From positions 12,967,882 through 13,031,881 of the forward strand of contig NC_088778.1 in NCBI RefSeq assembly GCF_954871325.1: a stretch of DNA of 64,000 bases, written 5' to 3'. The translations under genes and the position numbers were made by a program. Below the pieces are notes generated by a model. It was not told where the DNA came from. It was given only the letters and a program-made list of their open reading frames with translations, and ran no database searches. The stretch's first letter is position 1, and each line of letters opens with the position of its first letter. Origin of the DNA: Gordionus sp. m RMFG-2023 (taxonomy: Eukaryota > Nematomorpha > Gordioida > Chordodea > Parachordodidae). Of the stretch, positions 45,850-57,293 are shown piece by piece.

Positions 45850-46552
45850 TGAAGGTCCTGTTTTATTGCCTTCTCTACAATATCCAGATTTTTTTAAAGA
45901 TTTGCTTTCAAATTTGGATAATCCTTATTATAAAAATTTCTCTCATAATATTCGTTCATACAACAATTCCTTGGCTTTTGCTTCGATGGGGGCTAAAAAT
46001 GATAATTTATTAAATAAAGGTCCATACTGTTTTAGGGTTTATGGTCAAATTTATCATCGAACTTCACATTTATATCCTCCTAATGGAGTTTCCCCAAAAT
46101 ATACACAATTATATGTTCTTGAAACATCTCAGACTAATGTAAATAGTTTACTTTTAAAAGAAAATTCAGCCTGTGATATTCATTTGTTAGAAAAAACTTG
46201 ATATTTTAATTCGTTAAATAAATCCTTATGCTATTAGCTTTAAAACATTAAGTGAGGTTGAGAAGTCCGAAGAAATGAAGGTTCAGTTAGAAAACCGTCC
46301 TATATCAAAGGTAAATATGATTTTTCGCCGTGATCGTGACAATGATAGAAGAAGATTTAATATTCCTACTATTTATAAAGCAATGATTTTTAACAACGAT
46401 GATGGAGAAACACCTTTTCAACGTGATGTTAAAATTTATCCACGAAATGATGATTCCAATTTAGTTATCTTAAATATTCTTGGCCCAAATTTAGATCCTA
46501 TGGTGTATCCTTAACTATTTCCTTATGGTGATCATGGATGGCATACTGATAC
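45850..46552 (+). mobile_element. Helitron replicase fragment (Helitron-like N-terminal domain)
   Basis: The frame at about 45850-46201 encodes NIRSYNNSLAFASMGAKN and GPYCFRVYGQIYHRTSHLYP, typical of the Helitron-like N-terminal domain upstream of the HUH replicase. A second segment, about 46218-46514, contains FRRDRDNDRRRFNIPTIYKA, then after a TAA comes LFPYGDHGWHTDTI, the motif that ends this domain. A frame change lies between the two segments. A SINE (46553-46640) truncates the rest; no HUH or helicase domain remains. The fragment is dead but well conserved. Confidence 0.88.
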
Positions 46553-46640
46553 TATTTAATTAATTTTGCCAGATTAAGTAAAAAAAAATCTTTACTGGGA
46601 TTCGAACCCAATATAGCCTACTAACCATTTTAACAGAGAA
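46553..46640 (-). mobile_element. tRNA-derived SINE, minus orientation
   Basis: Read on the minus strand: B box GGGTTCGAATCCC (46597-46609), then a T-rich stretch, CTTAATCTGGCAAAATTAAT and AAATAG, the same tail as the copy at 38454. The head is shorter and more eroded. It interrupts the Helitron coding region. Confidence 0.65.
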
Positions 46641-46959
46641 TTGATATTTAGATTTTCACATCAATGTTTAAATTATCAAATATTTCTTACAATAAAGATT
46701 TTATTGAAGAATGGATATATTTGAATTTTATACAATTATATATCTTTTAATAAGGAAATTTTTATGCATAAGTAAATATTTGCATTTATATGATTACTAA
46801 CTGATAGTTTAACAAAAATTAGAATTTTCTCCTTAATTTGATGATGGATGAATTAAATTAAAAGCCATACTTTATGAATTATCACTTTTATGAAATAACT
46901 TAGGTCTGTAATTTTGCAACTTGGTAAATCAATGGAATTTTTATTATGGAAGCAGATTT

Positions 46960-47490
46960 TGGTTTTGTTATTTAATACAACTCAATTGCCATTAGCATAG
47001 CTGATACTAAAATTTTGCCATTATTGGTTTCGTATAGGATATTCCATGTTATTCATGCAACTTTCAACTACCTCTTTTATCTTTTCTGAAGATGCCTTTT
47101 TATATGCATTCCATAGTTTTGTATATTTTCATCACTTCATAATTGTTGAATGTAAGTTATTCATATAACTTATTATAAAATTTTTGATTAAATGTATAAC
47201 CTTTTTGTTTTACTTATATATAATTTGACTATGATTAAATGAACCTCCTATTATTTGTTAACTTAGAATAATCTTTTTATTTTTTAATTTAATAACAAGG
47301 TCTTAAATTTAATTTTATATTTTGTACCTAAGTAATAAATCATATATTATTTGGAGAAGTGGTTGTCTGTTTAAAATTTAAATTAGGATGAACATTTTTA
47401 ACTAATTTATAAAAGGCATGGTACTTTATTATGTATTCATGAATTTCATAAATATGCCAGGAGTTAAACAGTAGGGGTGGTAAATCAGAT
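46960..47490 (-). pseudogene. Unidentified minus-strand coding fragments inside the composite
   Basis: After an ATCAAATGCAG acceptor at about 47491, a frame encodes DLPPLLFNSWHIYEIHEYII, then KYHAFYKLVKNV, and runs to a TGA at 47341. Further down, about 47128-47026 encodes KLWNAYKKASSEKIKEVVES then CMNNMEYPIR, and a shifted frame follows with NNGKILVSAMLMAIELY ending near 46972. Residue usage is clearly protein-like. No family recognised. It runs against the Helitron direction, so a captured or overrun host gene is likelier than a Helitron ORF. Confidence 0.45.
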
Positions 47491-47589
47491 ATATCCCCTG
47501 CATTTGATAATAAATTATTTTGAAAAATTTTCTCAATAATATAGAATGGCAAAAAAATGTACATATAGGAAGACAGATTTAATTCTTAT

Positions 47590-48160
47590 AAACCCCTTAC
47601 ATTGGACCTATTTTTCTGGATTCAAGGAAAAAATTAATTATTATGGGTTTCGCTGGGCTTGGGAAATATTTTCCACAATTAATATGGGCTTGGACCTGGC
47701 TTGGGAAAAAATTTTCATTATTATAATCATATGCTTAAAATTTTTTTAATTTTAATTATGGGTTAGACATTGGCCTGAAATTTTTTTTGAAGACATGGCC
47801 AGGCCTGATCAAAAAACCAAGGCTCATGCTCAAAAAAATAGTACATTCACTCTTAGTCTTAATGGGTTGGCCTTGGTCTAAATTAGGGGTGAGCGGGGTT
47901 AAAAAGAATAAAAAATAGAGATGATTTTTAGAGATTACCTATCACCAGGCTGGGAACAAATTTTGAAAATTATTATGGGTTGGGCTGGACTTAGAAAATA
48001 TTTTTATAAATTATTTTGGGCTGGACTTGGGGAAAATTATTCAAAATTATTATAAGCTTGGACGCCTGGGAATTTTTTTATTATTAACTAAGGGTCAGAC
48101 AGTGGCCTAAAATAAATTTTTTTGCAGGCTTTTCTGATTCCCCGTCATTCTTGACGGGTT
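47590..48160. repeat. GGGCTTGG-rich repeat, two diverged units
   Basis: Two units (about 47590-47830 and 47945-48160) share TTATTATGGGTT-GGGCTTGGGAAA-TATTTT and CAGTGGCCTRAAA-TTTTTTTG motifs. They resemble the GC-rich arms of hAT MITEs in this window but lack clear ends. Confidence 0.5.
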
Positions 48161-48650
48161 ATCAGCTAGTAGATTGATAAAACGGCAACGTAATTAATTG
48201 ATAAAATAACTCAGTAAATGAATGTGATAAATAAATATAATTAAATATATATTTAAAAAGAAAGAGATAGGAATTAATATCATAAAACATAAATTAATAT
48301 AAACAATAATATTATAATATTTTTGAAAAATATATCCGGCATCTGCATTTTTTGACTTGGGGGAAGGATTTGTCCCCTGCCCCCCCCCCCCACACACTGC
48401 GTATACGCCTGTTAACTAGTAAACACTAGTTTAATGCGTCAATTCGTTTGGTAAACAGTATAATTAAAAAAGTTATTAGTAAAATAATATTTTTAAAATT
48501 GGTATCAAGATTCAAGATAGAACGAAAAATATAGAAGCACTAAAAATAATTAGAATAAGAAATTGAATAAACAAAAAAATACATAAAAAAATTACTATCA
48601 TCATTATAAAATAAATCAACTTTTTATCATATTTTTAAATATGAGACTCG

Positions 48651-48872
48651 ATGTCGCTGGTGGTGGTATTGATACTTTGTTATTTTTTCCTTATCTTTAT
48701 TTGCACGTTGGTCATAGACTGCCCAAAGGTGAGTGTACGTGAATTATATAAGGCCCATCCTCCATATAATTATGCCAAATTTTTTACTTAAGGATACCAA
48801 CAAACTTTGTAACCCAGATATGAAGTATATGAGGAGAACTACACCCGAGCCATATATGTTAGTAGTGAGTAT
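48651..48872 (+). CDS. Small secreted-type protein, first two exons, intron hit by a hAT
   Basis: The ATG at 48651 opens exon 1 (48651-48728), which encodes MSLVVVLILCYFFLIFICTL then VIDCPK, a clear hydrophobic signal peptide or membrane anchor. A 64-nt intron (GTGAGT ... TACTTAAG, 48729-48792) leads to exon 2 from 48793, DTNKLCNPDMKYMRRTTPEP then YMLV. Exon 2 can end at 48864 before a second GTGAGTAT donor. A 1.7-kb hAT starts at 48873, and its 8-bp duplication GTGAGTAT is this donor, so the left copy keeps the splice site. If unspliced, the original frame would have reached a TAA eight codons further. Later exons right of 50597 are not certain. Family unknown. Confidence 0.6.
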
Positions 48873-50589
48873 TAGAGGTCTGCATTGGGCGGGTTTTTGG
48901 ACCAAAAGCCCGCCTACCCTAGTTTAAAAAAATTAACCCGCCAGCCCAACCCGCCCATAGTTTTCAAAAAAATATATATCCACCCGCCCACTATTTATAA
49001 AAAATTTTAACCCAAGTCCACTTATAAAATTTAATAATGGCCATTCTTTCAATTTTTTAAGCATCTAGTAAAAATATTTCAGCATTACACCTCTACAAAA
49101 AGTTTATAATTTAGGAAATTAATTTAAGCATAAAAAAAAAATTCAATTTAAATTGAACAATTTATTAGATCAAATATAATATTTATGAAATAAATATAAA
49201 ATTAATATTATAAATAAGTAATTATAATGCAAAAATAATATTGAATCGACATTTTCTGGATTCAAACACGTTCTTCTTTGTTCTAAAAACCTTTCAGCAA
49301 TGCTAAATCCTTGTTTAGAAGAAGCACTAGTTGCAGGAATTGCCAATTTGCTAATCTTGATAGCTTTGGCAAATCTCTTGTCGTTTCCACCAAAGTAGGA
49401 TATCCGTCTGAAGTATATCCTCTTCCTCAAGTGAGATCCGGATGTCCCGTATGCAATATATATAAAACTCTTTTTTGAAGTGAGTACGAAGATTAATCTG
49501 CTATTCCAAAATAAAATACCGTGTTATTTTCGTAATCGTTTCATGCTATAAATACTATACAGTTTTTTAACCAGACCTCGAGTTACTATTAGACACAGAT
49601 GCATCTAACCAAGGATTTGGAGCTGTATTCATGCAAAAATATGATAATGGTAACGAATTTCCAATAGCTTACACCTCAAGAACTTTAGAAGACGTTGAAA
49701 AGAATTATTCTACAATAGACAAAGAAGCAAAAGCAATAATAAACGGTTTAGAAAAATCTCATAACTATTTGTATGGACGAAAATTTAAAATTTGAACAGA
49801 CTACAAACCTTTAATAAAGATATATGGTAATAACAGAGATTTAAGCTCATTAACAAACCAAAGATTATTACGTTGGGCTTATAAATTATCTTCATATGAT
49901 TATAATATAATGTACAAAAATTAATAATATAATTGCAATCGCGAAACCCAATAAAGAAAAATGATGATAGAATAACAAATGAAAATAAAACAGTGAAATA
50001 TATAAGAAATCTTACTTATGACACATTAACTCTATCAAGAAAAGAAATGGTACAAATATACAAAATCAAGCACCAGTATTACAAGCTTTTAGAACAAGAA
50101 TAGATGAAATAGAAAATGGTGACGGTATTTTATTTTGGAATGGTAGATTAATCATTCCGTACTCACTTCAAAAAAGGGTTTTGCATATATTGCATACGGG
50201 ACATCCACGATATTACATCAATGAAATCCATTACGAGACATTATATATGGTGGGAAAAATTAGATAAAGATGTCGAAAAACTAGTAACGTGTTCTTCACT
50301 TAAAAAAACGATTGGTACAATAAAAAAAGAAATATTGTTATTAATCATTTAATTAATTATGATTTTTCATTAGTTTGTTTTTGAACAAAAATTTTAAATT
50401 TCCTTAACCCGCCCGCCATTGTTTAAAATTCTTTACCCACCCACCCGCCCGCCCATAGTTTCAAATTTTTTTTAACCCGCCCGCCCGCTTGCCCATTCTC
50501 AAAAAATTTTTTACCCGCCCATCCGCCCGCCAACTTAGATGGGCGGGTGTGGGCGGGCGGGCCGAAACCCCGCCCAATGCAGACCTCTA
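48873..50589 (-). mobile_element. hAT transposon with GGGCGGG arms, perfect 8-bp TSD, holding a gypsy fragment
   Basis: Ends TAGAGGTCTGCATTGGGCGG and its inverse match almost perfectly; flanks GTGAGTAT (48865-48872, 50590-50597) are identical. Arms are rich in CCCGCCCGCC. On the minus strand, 49430-49170 encodes the hAT dimerisation region (LAIPATSASSKQGFSIAERF then LEQRRTCLNPENVDSILFLH). The rest of the transposase is replaced by a gypsy pol piece (about 49441-50330). Confidence 0.9.
49441..50330 (+). mobile_element. Ty3/gypsy pol fragment nested in the hAT, with an inverted duplication
   Basis: The plus strand holds an RNase H portion (about 49570-49920, TDASNQGFGAVF) and an integrase finger portion (about 50150-50290). 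A segment at about 49443-49530 is the inverted copy of about 50118-50205, the integrase part, with about 85-90% identity. No LTRs are seen. A few breaks; moderately old fragment. Confidence 0.8.
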
Positions 50590-50597
50590 GTGAGTAT

Positions 50598-51730
50598 ATC
50601 AAAGGGAAATATAATATAAGAATAACATACAAAAAAAGTAATCAAAAGCCTCTTGTAACATTTTTGAAAAATGTGATACCAAATAAGATTGATTGGTTAC
50701 GATGAAATTGAAAATGAATACAATAGATAATTTTTACTCTCAAGCGCTAATTTTAATAATAAAGTAACACTATATTATGTGCGCTTTTACACTTGAAAAT
50801 AGAAAAGATTAAACATCCCATGAATTATGGCATCTTTAGGAAGCATCCCTTTTTGTTAATTTTTTTGAAATAATTTAATAAGTTTTTTTAAATGTTAAAT
50901 TGTTAATAAAAAATTAAATATGCCTATAATATTATTTATCAGAAGATTTTTACATGCATCTTTTTAAATAGAAGAGGAATAAGTTGATTTTATGGTTTTA
51001 ACTATTTAAAAAAAAGAGCAAATTTTCGTCTAGATATCAAGATAAAAGTATTGATTTTACCCTATTATACTTCCTTTTTTTATTTTACTTTTGCAAACCT
51101 TCTAAAGTTAACTCCAATGATTTATTTCATTTATAACCATTTTAATTTCAAATAACTTTTAAAAACTATAGTATTTCACTTTTTAAAAGTGTGCCTATAT
51201 TTATTTTGTCTAAAATATTTTATATAAAACCAACCATATCGTTGAAAAATTTTTCTTCGTAAATTAGACAAAATATTTAATCTTACCTCTTCTTTATATT
51301 ATCAAATCGTTTTTAATTGGAAATTTTTTATTGCGAACACTGCAATTATCAAAACTCATTAAACTCTCTTAAAAGGAGAGTCCTTAATGATAAGTATACT
51401 AGTTTCTTTAAATTTAAAAAAAGTAACAATAAGTGAGGAATATTTTTAAAATATAAAATTGATTCAAAGAACCACTTTAGTTTAAATTTCATTGCTATAA
51501 ACTTAAGCTATTGGACTAATTTTCCATATTTTATATATAAATAATAAATTGTTTAGTGTTTCATACAATCAAATTATAGTGCCGCGCATAAATTCTTGTA
51601 GGGTGTGGACGAGGATGCCCTTAACCCCCCACCCCCATCTCCCCTAAAGATCGGAAAACGCTTTGCAATTTTTTTCCCCAAAAAATCTCACTTTATACCT
51701 TAAAATAACATAGGTAATTCTATTATATAT
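50598..51730. other. AT-rich DNA right of the hAT; possible later exons not resolved
   Basis: Short open stretches (for example MKLKMNTIDNFYSQALILII near 50700) could be downstream exons of the gene starting at 48651, but phases do not decide. A C-rich tract lies at 51622-51650. Confidence 0.3.
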
Positions 51731-52490
51731 TTTTTTTTTTTTAAATTTATATTATTTTATTTATATTATAATTTCAAGTTTTACAATAAACCACTTATTA
51801 ATACAATCCTATAAGACATAGATAAAAAGTACAATATTGTTTACAATTTTTAAATATTATATTAAATTATATATAAATAAATTATTCATTACGCGATTAA
51901 AATAGTATAAAATATATTCTAATCATCATGTGAGATGAGGCTGCCAATGAAGCTGATGTAATTGGCCCTGTGAATTGCTATTGCGAGTCTTTGTCTTAAG
52001 AAGAAGCCTTCGCGAGGTTCATCTGTTAGTTTGCGGAATAGCAATCCAAGTTCCTTGAAGAAAGAAAGAGCACGATTTCCAAAGGTAGTCAAGGTAGTGG
52101 AAATAATGGGAATGAATAAGTGATCTTGGGATATCTCTGAATATTTTGCAATTTTTAGAAGCTCCTTGTTCTCCAGAATGTTAAGGAATTGATTGGAAGG
52201 AGCCAATGGATCAATACAAGAGTAATCCCAGACCAAGAATTGACCTCGCTTCCAGGGAATTTGAGAGATCCCGTCAGGGCGTTTCCCATCAGATCTGAAA
52301 AGACCAGAGGGTTCGAGAATAGAAGGAATTTGAGCGGTTCTCAGAGCTCTAAGAATTATAGAATTGCAATTGTTATGTCTAACGATGCGGCCTTTACATG
52401 AACGACAATGTAGACTATGCCTTCCATTACTCAAAACAGCAGAACTGCAGCCGGCACAGATGTGGGGTTGGGTTACTAAGCAATTTAAAC
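51730..52490 (-). mobile_element. 5'-truncated non-LTR-type retroelement tail with C-terminal domain
   Basis: A minus frame from about 52490 to 51919 encodes a zinc-binding pattern (PHICAGC ... GRHSLHCRSCKGRIVRHN) followed by LEPSGLFRSDGKRPDGISQI, the WD at the end of QFLVWD, and EPREGFFLRQRLAIAIHRAN. This is the C-terminal domain that follows reverse transcriptase in a widespread group of eukaryotic non-LTR-type elements. The frame is intact to its TGA/TAG-type stop after SLISHDD. About 170 bp of AT-rich 3' sequence ends in an A run on the minus strand (51729-51745), as expected of a retrotransposed, 5'-truncated copy. The RT domain is absent. Confidence 0.75.
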
Positions 52491-53050
52491 GGATGTATTA
52501 TTATATATATAATATTTAAGGAGTTAACAAAGGAAAAGTGACATGGATTGTTATGGTTGTGTTTTTTCAAAAAATGGAGTTAAAATTAGGATTAATCGAA
52601 CAAATTTAATATCATAGCTCATTTTTCTTTATAATAAAAAAATCGAAAGAGTTGTTAACAACTTTTCTAGGGATCTTGTCGCAAAAATTGTTTTTGGTGT
52701 TTATATGAAGTCTGTTTGTGGAACTGCAATTCAATTTATTTAATTAAGAAGTTGTTAAATTAATTTTAAATCTTTATTAACAAGTTTATCACAAAAAATA
52801 TTGAATGAATTTATAACACGTTTCTTGTAAAAAAATTATAGTTCAATTTATAATAGAAGATATATTAAATTATTATTTTAATTTACATATTCAAAATAAA
52901 ATAATTATAATATTATGCATAATTAGCGTGCATGAATAATTCTAGCAAAATATTTTATATAATAAATGGACTACCCTAAAACAATCTTAAAATTATGTAA
53001 ATTAAAAATATATAAATAATTTGATTCATTCAAAACGTATTTTTATTTTA
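52491..53050. other. AT-rich DNA, nothing recognised
   Basis: No coding or repeat feature is seen between the truncated retroelement and the minus-strand gypsy fossil. Confidence 0.4.
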
Positions 53051-56020
53051 ATACCTTTTCCCTAAAGGAGAACTTCCTTAGTTAGTCTGGTTGTCTTTGA
53101 TAGTAACCATAGTAATCAAGCGAATTGTCTCGTCTTGTTGGGTAGTAACGCTTCTGTTTTCGAACGACGCATTCAGGCAAAATCTTATCAAGTGATTTCT
53201 CTTACAAGCTCAGCATTTTAATTAACATTGTCTTAATAAGGTTCCTTTCTTTCTGTCTGTTTAATTTCGATTTTTTTCTTGAGCTCGGTGTCCCTCTTAT
53301 CGTCTCCTAAATAATCTCGTCATGAATTCTGACCGCTTATTCCCTTATCATATTTATTATATTTCTGGACTCCGTTAAAGCATAGATTTTTCTAACCTCA
53401 ATTTTTATCACTTTATTGCACAATAAAATCGGACGCCGTCTTCAAATATAATTAGACAGCATACTCTTTCCCATTCTTCCCCTTTTCTCTTTCATTTTAT
53501 TTCCATTCTAACATATTTTTAATTTATTTTTCTCCATCAAAACAACAACCGAAATACATATTTATCTTCCTTACTATGGGTATCTCACACTGTTAAACAC
53601 CAATTATAATATTTTTTCTTTTCATTACTCTTTCGTGGATCTCAAACATTGACAACAATCGCAGTATATTTTTCTTTTCCTCACCCTCGGGGATGCCATG
53701 CGCCGTAACAATCGAAATATATATTTCTTTTCATCACCTTTTAGAGAATCACATGTGTTAACTACTGAAATATATATTTCTTTTCATAATCCATTTTGGG
53801 ATCTCTAGGCTTTTGATTATCCTTCTATTTTTACCTCCACTTTATATATTTCCATATTTTTTATGTCACTATTCCTTTCATCCAACCTTCAAAAACCAGT
53901 GCCCATACTAACCTACCTGTTCGAAATAATTTTCACAAATTCTCTGCTACTTTTGCTTCATTTTTTTTAAAAAAATTCAAATATCATCTCTCTTTTCTTT
54001 CAGAGAATATCTCGGATGGAAATATTTCCATGATTATTTTAGTATTGTTGTAACTTAACATTAACAGCAAACATTTACCTTCCCTAAATTTCTCTTACTT
54101 CAACTAGTTTTAGTATGGCTACCTACAATTCTCTGATAGTGCGATGGCGAAACTAAATGTAGAATATTCCATCTTTCCTAAAAGTTCTTCCTTTAAAAGC
54201 AAGATCTCCATCCGATACCAGGATTATTATTAAACCATATTTAAAACAAAAATCTTTAATCTTGTTTAAAGCTACTTTAGCAGATAAACCTGACATTCTT
54301 TGGAAGTCTATCCATTTAGAACTACCATAAAACCTTCTCTCTTCTCATGCTCTTGAAAAAACATATATGTAGCGTTTCGCCCGGAATATTGGTTTTAGTC
54401 TATTTATTTTCCTTACTCCTAACTACTTCTCAATTTCTTTATTCAAATTGAGACACCAAACATATTCTCATGTCTTATTTTTCAACTTTCTAAGCTTTGA
54501 TAACCTTCATACATTGATGTCAAAATCTTATTCCTCTCAGAATCCGGAATTACTAGTCGTAATACTCTCATTAAAAAGTTTTCCTCGCATTTTGTTCTCC
54601 TAGCTTAGTTCAAAATTTGTTTTACCATAATATTATATCTACATCTTGGTCCAGCAGATCTAATATATTAATCCTGAGCTCTTTTTCTTCGTTTTCTATT
54701 TAAACGAAGTTTTGATAATACATCTGAATTTTTTTTTACCTGTCTAAATCTGATTTAACAATTTGAAGACCTTATTATCTTTCTTAAACAGGTAAACTAA
54801 TGGCTTCTAATGATGGGTGTTCGACCCAAATCTACGTCCTATTAAGTATTCTATGCATTTAGTCAAACCATATTTTCCCGCTTAAGCTTCCTTTTCAATT
54901 GTAGATTAATTTTCCTCAGCATTAGTAAATTGTTTAGATAAGAATAATGTAGATCTTAAAATATCATCGAATATAATTGTAGTAAAGATTCTTTTATTCC
55001 TTTATTAGATGCATACACGACCAATGCGATATCTAAAGCCTTATTAAAACAATCAGAACGGACTTCTTTACGATTATCTTCTTTAATATATATTTTGTGT
55101 TTCTTACCATTCAAATCTAATATTTTTACTTAAAAATTATACATTGGTGTAGCTACCTTTGCGAATTTTGACTATAAAACTATGGTAAAAGTTACCCGCA
55201 TCTAAAAAAGCCTATAATTCTATTTTATTAATCGGTACTATCATGCTAGTAATCCTAATATTCTTCATAATGGTAGTAATCCCTTACATTAATCACGTAA
55301 TATATAATTGCTTCTTTTACTCCAAAAACACCCTTTTACATATTCACTAGCAGACTCTTTCACACCTAAAAATTTAATTAACCGCATATTGTGTTTTTCT
55401 TTGACTGATAACAATACATCATTTAAATAAGACATTGTGTCACTTAATTCTTAAAAATAACAGACATAGTTTGAAAATATAGTACTTTTAACCCAAAAGA
55501 CAATTTCCACAACTAAAACAAACGTCTATGCGTTGTAATAGTTCATTCCTCAATGGCCTTCTCATTCACTTTAATTTGCAGGTAGGGGTTAGAAAAGTTT
55601 AATTTAGAAAATAGTTGATCCTTTCAAATTACCCAGCATCTACCCTGAATGCTTTATTATCATATAATCCATAGGGATACTCCGCACACATCAAGCTACC
55701 ATTATTCTTTCTCATCGGTATCACTGGTGTTGCCTATTACTATGATCAATTAGCCTTATACTTACCTTTAATCATTTATCTAACCCTCTGTCTATCTCTT
55801 CTATTCACTGCAATGGCGATTTTCTAATATACCAAGAAGTCATTAATAGATAAAAAAATATTTGCTCATTTAAGCCAATTAGAAATTGAACCCGTGCAAC
55901 TTCCACTACTGTGGTAGATGTATGTTTTATTTCTTGATTCTTCTAGATATGCATCCACATTAATTAAGGAATCCAAATCACAGTTCTGACAGAATATGTT
56001 ATCCGTTTTTTAGGATATAA
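53050..56020 (-). mobile_element. Ty3/gypsy pol fossil on the minus strand, heavily decayed
   Basis: Less AT-rich than its surroundings. Minus-strand remains in order: RT portion (about 55720-55300), RNase H portion (about 55100-54720, with KPLVYLF context) and integrase core portion (about 54290-54100). The part below 54000 probably holds integrase C-terminus and untranslated sequence. LTRs not recognised. Many breaks; old. Confidence 0.65.
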
Positions 56021-56473
56021 CCTGATTAATGAATTTTTCTATATATGTTCAAATTTTTATGATTATAATAAATTTTTCAAATGATCTATTAATAAACTAT
56101 TTAAAACAATTCAATTTTAGCCGTGGATCTATCTTATTGCATAATATTTTAATTTAATAATATATATTTTGATTGTTTTTAGAAAACTTTAATTCGTGTA
56201 TACTAGTGATCTGAGACAAATAAAATTCTGGTTTTAATGAAAATTATTTGTCGTTTGATAAATTAAAACAAGTGATAGGTATGGCTTTGTGGTTTTAGAT
56301 CTGAACTGTTGGGACGCAGCACTGGCCCATTTTTTTTTGAAGGAAACCTCTAAAATGTGCCACTTCCTGGGCGCTAAGGAAAAGAGCTAGAGTTGAAATG
56401 TTAAAGTATGTTAAGGCATAACTTAAAATGGTTTAATAAAAATTAATGGCTGTTTAGTAAATTGCTATACAAT

Positions 56474-57293
56474 TAGGCCTAAAACGAATTATTTGTTATT
56501 TGATATTCGATTGGATTCAATTCGATTCGATTCGTATTTTACGAATACGAATAACACAATTATTCGATTCGAAATTTCGAATCGAATATGAATAATGAGG
56601 AAAATTATTCGTATTATTCGAAATTATTCGAAATTATTTATATATAAATATTCGTAATTATTCGCAAATATCCATCAGTGCGATTGAGAAAATATAAACT
56701 TATTATAACTTAACAAATATTCACACTATAATATCAACAATACTGGATCCTAGACTAAAAATGGAATTTTTTGAGCAACTACCAACTACATATAACATAG
56801 GCACGACAAATCTATTAGAAAAATTTAAAGATGTATATAATGATTACAAAATATAATATCAAATCAACATCAGTTAACCCAATACGAACATGGATAGAAT
56901 TTTTAAACAAAATAACATCGCATCAGTATGTGAGGTGGAGACATATCTTAACGAAATAAGAATCAGTTCTAATAAGAGTCCCTTAGAATGGTGGAGATTG
57001 CATGGGGATCGTTTTCCTGTGTTGTCGAAAATGGCAACTGATATATTGTCAATTCAGGGATCTTTGGCTTCATGTGAGCGGTTGTTCTCAATAGGAACAA
57101 ATATGATAATGAAAAATAGAATGTCTTTGAAAGAGGAAACTATTAGAAAGACTTTATGATTAAAAAATTGGATATTATCAAATTCGGATTTACTATAATT
57201 TTATATTTTTGTGTATTATTTTCTATTTTTATAAAATGAGATTATTGTACATTAGCGCAATTATTCGATTCGATTCGTTTTTTTGTAGGCCTA
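56474..57293 (+). mobile_element. hAT transposon with ATTCGATTCG arms, perfect 8-bp TSD
   Basis: 820 bp between perfect duplications TATACAAT (56466-56473, 57294-57301). Tips TAGGCCTAAAACGAATT and inverted TAGGCCTACAAAAAAACG; arms of repeated ATTCGATTCG. Plus strand encodes the C-terminal third of a hAT transposase: ILDPRLKMEFFEQLP near 56745, then 56890-57159 with NKSPLEWWRLHGDRFPVLSK and SLASCERLFSIGTNMIMKNR. A stop lies between. The N-terminal two thirds are deleted. ATTCG-rich sequence continues at 57480-57590 outside the element. Confidence 0.9.

Larger units (their letters stand above)
44000..45900 (+). repeat. Degenerate tandem array of Helitron N-terminal exon units
   Basis: Blocks recur out of a Helitron reading frame. 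CTTCTATGGGGGCTAAA occurs at about 44017, 44750 and 44922, and in changed form in the intact frame at 45979. GAGAAAGCCAGACRGAGACA occurs at about 44287, 45127 and 45589. GAAAATCAAGATCA occurs at about 44377, 45218 and 45675. Each unit is 450-850 bp and most copies are non-coding. A match also lies left of the gypsy insertion (39000-39130), so the array predates it. Confidence 0.75.
37923..48411. mobile_element. 10.5-kb hAT-bounded composite
   Basis: The left end CAGGCGCGCACGCAGG and inverted right end CAGGCGTATACGCAGT match at 12-13 of 16, each followed within 35 bp by a long G run (in the same relative orientation). Perfect 8-bp duplications TTAACTAG flank it (37915-37922, 48412-48419). No hAT transposase was recognised inside. 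Contents: 58-bp and 64-bp tandem repeats, two SINEs, an amplified Helitron N-terminal region, a gypsy element (39255-43986), GGGCTTGG-type repeats and minus-strand coding fragments. It probably began as a smaller non-autonomous hAT that accumulated nested insertions. Confidence 0.75.

Noticed and set aside
37923-48411. One autonomous giant transposon or virus-like element
   Set aside because: No capsid, polymerase B, or hAT transposase was recognised; the content is explained by nested known elements.
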